This document shows, in pieces, positions 61,275 through 64,000 of a stretch of 64,000 nt of DNA. A program made the position numbers and the translations under genes. How positions within the stretch are numbered: the stretch's first letter is position 1; every line of letters starts with the position of its first letter. Source of the DNA: Bog-950 sp044225825 (lineage in GTDB: Bacteria; Bacteroidota; Bacteroidia; Chitinophagales; LD1); contig JBGAIB010000004.1 of the NCBI GenBank assembly GCA_044225825.1, positions 496,001 through 560,000 of the forward strand. The letters run 5' to 3'. The notes under the pieces are model-generated. The model was not told where the DNA came from. It saw only the letters and a program-made list of their open reading frames with translations, and did not search any database.

Positions 61275-63644
61275 ATGTTCCGAATTATACTGCTTTCTTG
61301 TTTACTTGCCTTGCTGCTACCGTTACAGGCGCAACAATCTACGGGTGCCATCAAGGGTAAGATAACGGATAAGGACAGCAAGCAGCCACTTTGGGGAGTT
61401 AACATCATTTTGCTGAACACCAATCCGCCATTAGGCGCTACCACCGGCGAAGACGGGACCTTTCGCATAACCGATGTTGGTGTAGGCAGGCATACTATTA
61501 AATTTACTTATGTTGGTTACGATGAGGTAACCGTGCCTGAGTTGCTGGTTAATTCGGGCCGCGAGACAGAACTAAACCTGGAGATGACAGAGAAGGTAAC
61601 TGCCATGAACGAAGTAGTGGTTACTGCAGAACATGACAAGGCTAAAGCCAACAACGATTTTGCCGCCGTGAGCGCGCGCTCCTTCTCTGCGGAGGAGATG
61701 AACCGCTATGCAGGCACCCTAAACGACCCTGCGCGTATGGCCCAGAGTTTTGCCGGTGTGATGACGGCAAACGACGAAAACAATCAGATAGTAGTGCGGG
61801 GCAATTCGCCCCGTGGCCTGTTGTGGCGCATGGAAGGAATTGAAATACCTAACCCCAATCACTTTGCCGGCAGCGAAGGATCTACCGGTGGCGGTGTGAG
61901 CATCTTAAGCAGCAACATGCTCACCAATACCGATTTTTACTCGGGGGCTTTCCCCGGTGAATTTGGGAATGCCTTAAGTGGAGTGTTCGACTTAAACCTA
62001 CGGAAAGGAAATGCTGATAAGCGTGAGTTTACCTTTCAGGCCGGGGTGTTGGGTTTAGAAGCAGCGCTGGAAGGGCCCTGGAGTTATAAATACAAAGGAA
62101 GCTATTTAGTAAACTACCGATATTCAACACTTGATATACTGGCATTGATGGGGCTTAAAATTGGAGGCAATGTGCTGCCCAAGTATCAGGATCTATCGTT
62201 TAACCTTTACTTCCCAACAAAAAAAGCGGGCAATTTTACCCTGTTTGGTTTGGGAGGCCTGAGCGGTTTGGGCGAGAAAGCTAAAACCGACAGTACCCAA
62301 TGGAAAACGTTAAGCGATAAAAGCCAATATAACCAGGCGCAAAAAGTAGGCGTTGCAGGGCTTACACACCTCTACCTGTTTAAGGACAACAAGACCTATT
62401 TAAAATCGGTACTGAGTTATAGTTATACCAATAACAGCTACACCGAAGACACCCTTAGTGATGCCCTGGAACCCACCAGTATCTCCAACGAACGGTTTAC
62501 GTATCAATCATTCAGGGGCACCATGATACTGAACACCAAGTTGGATGCACGCAACACTATTCGTGCAGGAGTGGTTTATACCCATACGCAGTTTGGCTTA
62601 TACAGTCAATCGTTCAATTACTTTTTGCAGCAGCAACAAACCAATGTAAACGACAAAGGCAGCATTAATTTATACCAGGCCTATGCGCAATGGAAACACC
62701 GCTTTTCGCCCAACTTTCAGATCAATACCGGCGTACACTTCACGTATTCGGACATTAATGATAAGTTCTATATTGAACCACGTGTAAGCGCCGAATGGGC
62801 CTTGCCCAACAGTCAAACCTTAAGCCTTGGAGCAGGTTTACACAGCCGGATAGATGCCATGAGCACCTATGTATCGTATATAAGCAGTAACCCGGCCGAT
62901 GCTTATCCGAACCGCAAACTTGATTTTTCGAGAGCACTGCATGGCGTACTGGGTTATAATCTTGGCTTCAAACGCGACTTCCGTTTAAAGTTGGAGGCCT
63001 ACGCCCAATATCTGTTTGCCGTACCGGTGGGGGCCGATTCCGCCAACCGGGCTTTTTCCATCCTCAACTACGATGATGGTTTTGTAAACATGCCCCTGAC
63101 AAGTAAAGGCACCGGCATCAATTATGGATTAGAAATTACGCTGGAGAAGTTCTTTTCGCACGGTTACTATTTTATGTTTACTACCTCCCTGTTCGATTCA
63201 CGTTACAAAGCGCTTGATAACAAATGGCGCAGCACGGCTTATAACGTTAACTATGTTATGAATGCCCTGGGTGGTAAGGAGTTTATTATCGGCAAGCGTA
63301 AAAACAATATCATCGCTGTTAACACCAAAATTGTTTGGCGCGGCGGACAGCGCATTACACCAATTAACCTCGATGAGTCAATAGTAGAAGGGCAAACCGT
63401 TTATAAAAGTGAAGCCTCTTACAGCGAACGCCTGCCGGATTATTTCCGTATTGATTTCGGAGCAAGTTTCCGGCGCAACAAAAAGAAATACTCCTGGATT
63501 TTCTCCTTTGACGCGCAAAATCTGATCAATCGGCAAAACGTTGCACGCAAAATCTACAATCCCGAAACACAACAGATTGAAATACGGCGCAACCTGGGCA
63601 TTGTACCTGTATTTAGCTGGAAGATTCAATTCAGCACTAAGTAA
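61275..63644 (+). CDS. TonB-dependent receptor with carboxypeptidase-like N-terminal domain
   Basis: 789 residues. A signal peptide (LLLPLQAQQ) leads to a carboxypeptidase D regulatory-like beta-sandwich at 20-110 (GAIKGKITDKDSKQPLWGVN, VGYDEVTVPELLVNSGR). The plug has AARMAQSFAGVMTAND and IVVRGNSPRGLLWRMEG, and the barrel follows to a terminal FSWKIQF strand. It is not a SusC-type receptor (no long SusC insertions and no SusD gene). It may import a ferric siderophore, metal or peptide; the substrate cannot be told. It is divergent from the EGF-like lipoprotein gene across 67 bases, with TATTTTCG as the best -7 box. Confidence 0.9.
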   Translation: MFRIILLSCLLALLLPLQAQQSTGAIKGKITDKDSKQPLWGVNIILLNTNPPLGATTGEDGTFRITDVGVGRHTIKFTYVGYDEVTVPELLVNSGRETELNLEMTEKVTAMNEVVVTAEHDKAKANNDFAAVSARSFSAEEMNRYAGTLNDPARMAQSFAGVMTANDENNQIVVRGNSPRGLLWRMEGIEIPNPNHFAGSEGSTGGGVSILSSNMLTNTDFYSGAFPGEFGNALSGVFDLNLRKGNADKREFTFQAGVLGLEAALEGPWSYKYKGSYLVNYRYSTLDILALMGLKIGGNVLPKYQDLSFNLYFPTKKAGNFTLFGLGGLSGLGEKAKTDSTQWKTLSDKSQYNQAQKVGVAGLTHLYLFKDNKTYLKSVLSYSYTNNSYTEDTLSDALEPTSISNERFTYQSFRGTMILNTKLDARNTIRAGVVYTHTQFGLYSQSFNYFLQQQQTNVNDKGSINLYQAYAQWKHRFSPNFQINTGVHFTYSDINDKFYIEPRVSAEWALPNSQTLSLGAGLHSRIDAMSTYVSYISSNPADAYPNRKLDFSRALHGVLGYNLGFKRDFRLKLEAYAQYLFAVPVGADSANRAFSILNYDDGFVNMPLTSKGTGINYGLEITLEKFFSHGYYFMFTTSLFDSRYKALDNKWRSTAYNVNYVMNALGGKEFIIGKRKNNIIAVNTKIVWRGGQRITPINLDESIVEGQTVYKSEASYSERLPDYFRIDFGASFRRNKKKYSWIFSFDAQNLINRQNVARKIYNPETQQIEIRRNLGIVPVFSWKIQFSTK

Positions 63645-64000
63645 CTAGTAGCCTGTGGTAAGCTCAAGTGCTTGCCGAAGCGGGTGTAGTTTGATCCGCC
63701 CTTCTTCTACCTTCATGCCTGTAAAGGGATCATTAGCTATCAGGTAAGGACCATCCAGATCGGCGTAATCAGCCAAAGGGGTTAAAGCCGCAGCAGCAGA
63801 ACATCCTACGGATGACTCGCTCATACAGCCCACCAGCACCTTTAATCCCAACTCGCGGGCACGGCGGATCATTCGCAGCGCATTGGTAAGGCCACCGCAT
63901 TTCATCAACTTAACATTAATGCCGTCAAAGCAATCGCGCATCCGCTCTACATCTTCCAGGGTCTGGCAGCTTTCATCGGCATATAGCGGTAACTGTGCCT
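63645..64000 (-). CDS. Dipeptide epimerase (enolase superfamily), C-terminal part, runs off right edge
   Basis: 118 codons in the window, no start seen. YADES (metal-binding Asp and Glu) lies near the window edge, GINVKLMKCGG carries the catalytic Lys, and VLVGCMSESSVGCSAAAAL and YADLDGPYLIANDPF follow, which match L-Ala-D/L-Glu epimerase-type proteins of the muconate-lactonising group. Such enzymes epimerise murein-derived or other dipeptides. It converges with the TonB receptor gene: their stop codons are directly adjacent. The exact dipeptide specificity needs the N-terminal part. Confidence 0.88.
   Translation of the reverse strand, partial: AQLPLYADESCQTLEDVERMRDCFDGINVKLMKCGGLTNALRMIRRARELGLKVLVGCMSESSVGCSAAAALTPLADYADLDGPYLIANDPFTGMKVEEGRIKLHPLRQALELTTGY

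Noticed and set aside
61275..63644. SusC-type starch or glycan uptake locus
   Set aside because: The receptor lacks the usual SusC length (about 1000 residues), and no SusD gene is present.
1..64000. tRNA or rRNA genes
   Set aside because: I saw no cloverleaf-type segment with a T-loop GTTCGA and closing arms in the intergenic regions, nor any rRNA sequence. A covariance search would be decisive.

Overview
The window looks like a chromosomal segment of a member of the Bacteroidota, probably a Chitinophagales- or Sphingobacteriales-like lineage. Pointers seen in the sequence are type IX secretion (T9SS) C-terminal sorting domains, many small lipoproteins, two TonB-dependent receptors, a Bacteroidota-style DUF4294 protein, response regulators without output domains, and promoters that fit the Bacteroidota consensus TTTG-N19-TAnnTTTG. 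No tRNA, rRNA, CRISPR array, phage or transposase gene was recognised.

Layout. 0-3.1 kb: the N-terminal 1042 codons of a giant secreted adhesin-like protein that runs off the left edge. 3.3-5.4 kb: small lipoproteins and a DUF4294 protein, with a 29-bp perfect inverted repeat acting as a terminator. 5.5-8.6 kb: a GT9 glycosyltransferase and the Leloir pair galT-galK. 8.7-11.8 kb: a caspase-like protease, a lipoprotein and twin RDD membrane proteins. 11.8-16.7 kb: housekeeping genes (corrinoid adenosyltransferase, ABC ATPase, gatC, trpS, a deoxynucleoside kinase, rarA). 16.7-19.2 kb: a Cys-rich lipoprotein, a TlpA-like thioredoxin and a single-domain response regulator.

19.2-27.6 kb (minus strand) is the most coherent system: a cobalamin riboswitch followed by seven tightly packed or overlapping genes. 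They encode a DUF4465-type T9SS protein, a second T9SS surface protein, a BtuB-like TonB receptor, a BtuG-like beta-propeller lipoprotein and a BtuF-BtuC-BtuD importer. Together they form a path for vitamin B12 from the cell surface to the cytoplasm. A 23-bp perfect palindrome lies upstream of the riboswitch, facing a divergent lipoprotein gene.

28.1-30.6 kb: a crotonase / beta-keto acid cleavage enzyme / SDR operon, probably for acyl-CoA or keto-acid catabolism with an unknown substrate. 30.9-39.7 kb: NDH-2, a DegT sugar aminotransferase, a DUF1295 membrane enzyme, a rhomboid protease, a lipoprotein and a penicillin-acylase-type amidase. 39.7-40.9 kb: a non-coding stretch with tandem 208-bp repeats, short ACGAAG-type repeats and a possible structured RNA. 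40.9-47.9 kb: a CAP-domain protein, a DUF899 protein, an Omp85-like protein, a kinase with two response regulators, and a secreted beta-helix protein. 48.3-57.3 kb: a serine hydrolase, then an envelope-biogenesis block (OstA/LptA-like, MlaD-like, SPOR-amidase and a divergent LptD-like gene) in which three genes lack an ATG start. 57.3-64 kb: cinA, a lipoylated E2 acyltransferase, an RluA-type pseudouridine synthase, an EGF-like lipoprotein homologous to the one at 3.3 kb, a second TonB receptor and a partial dipeptide epimerase.
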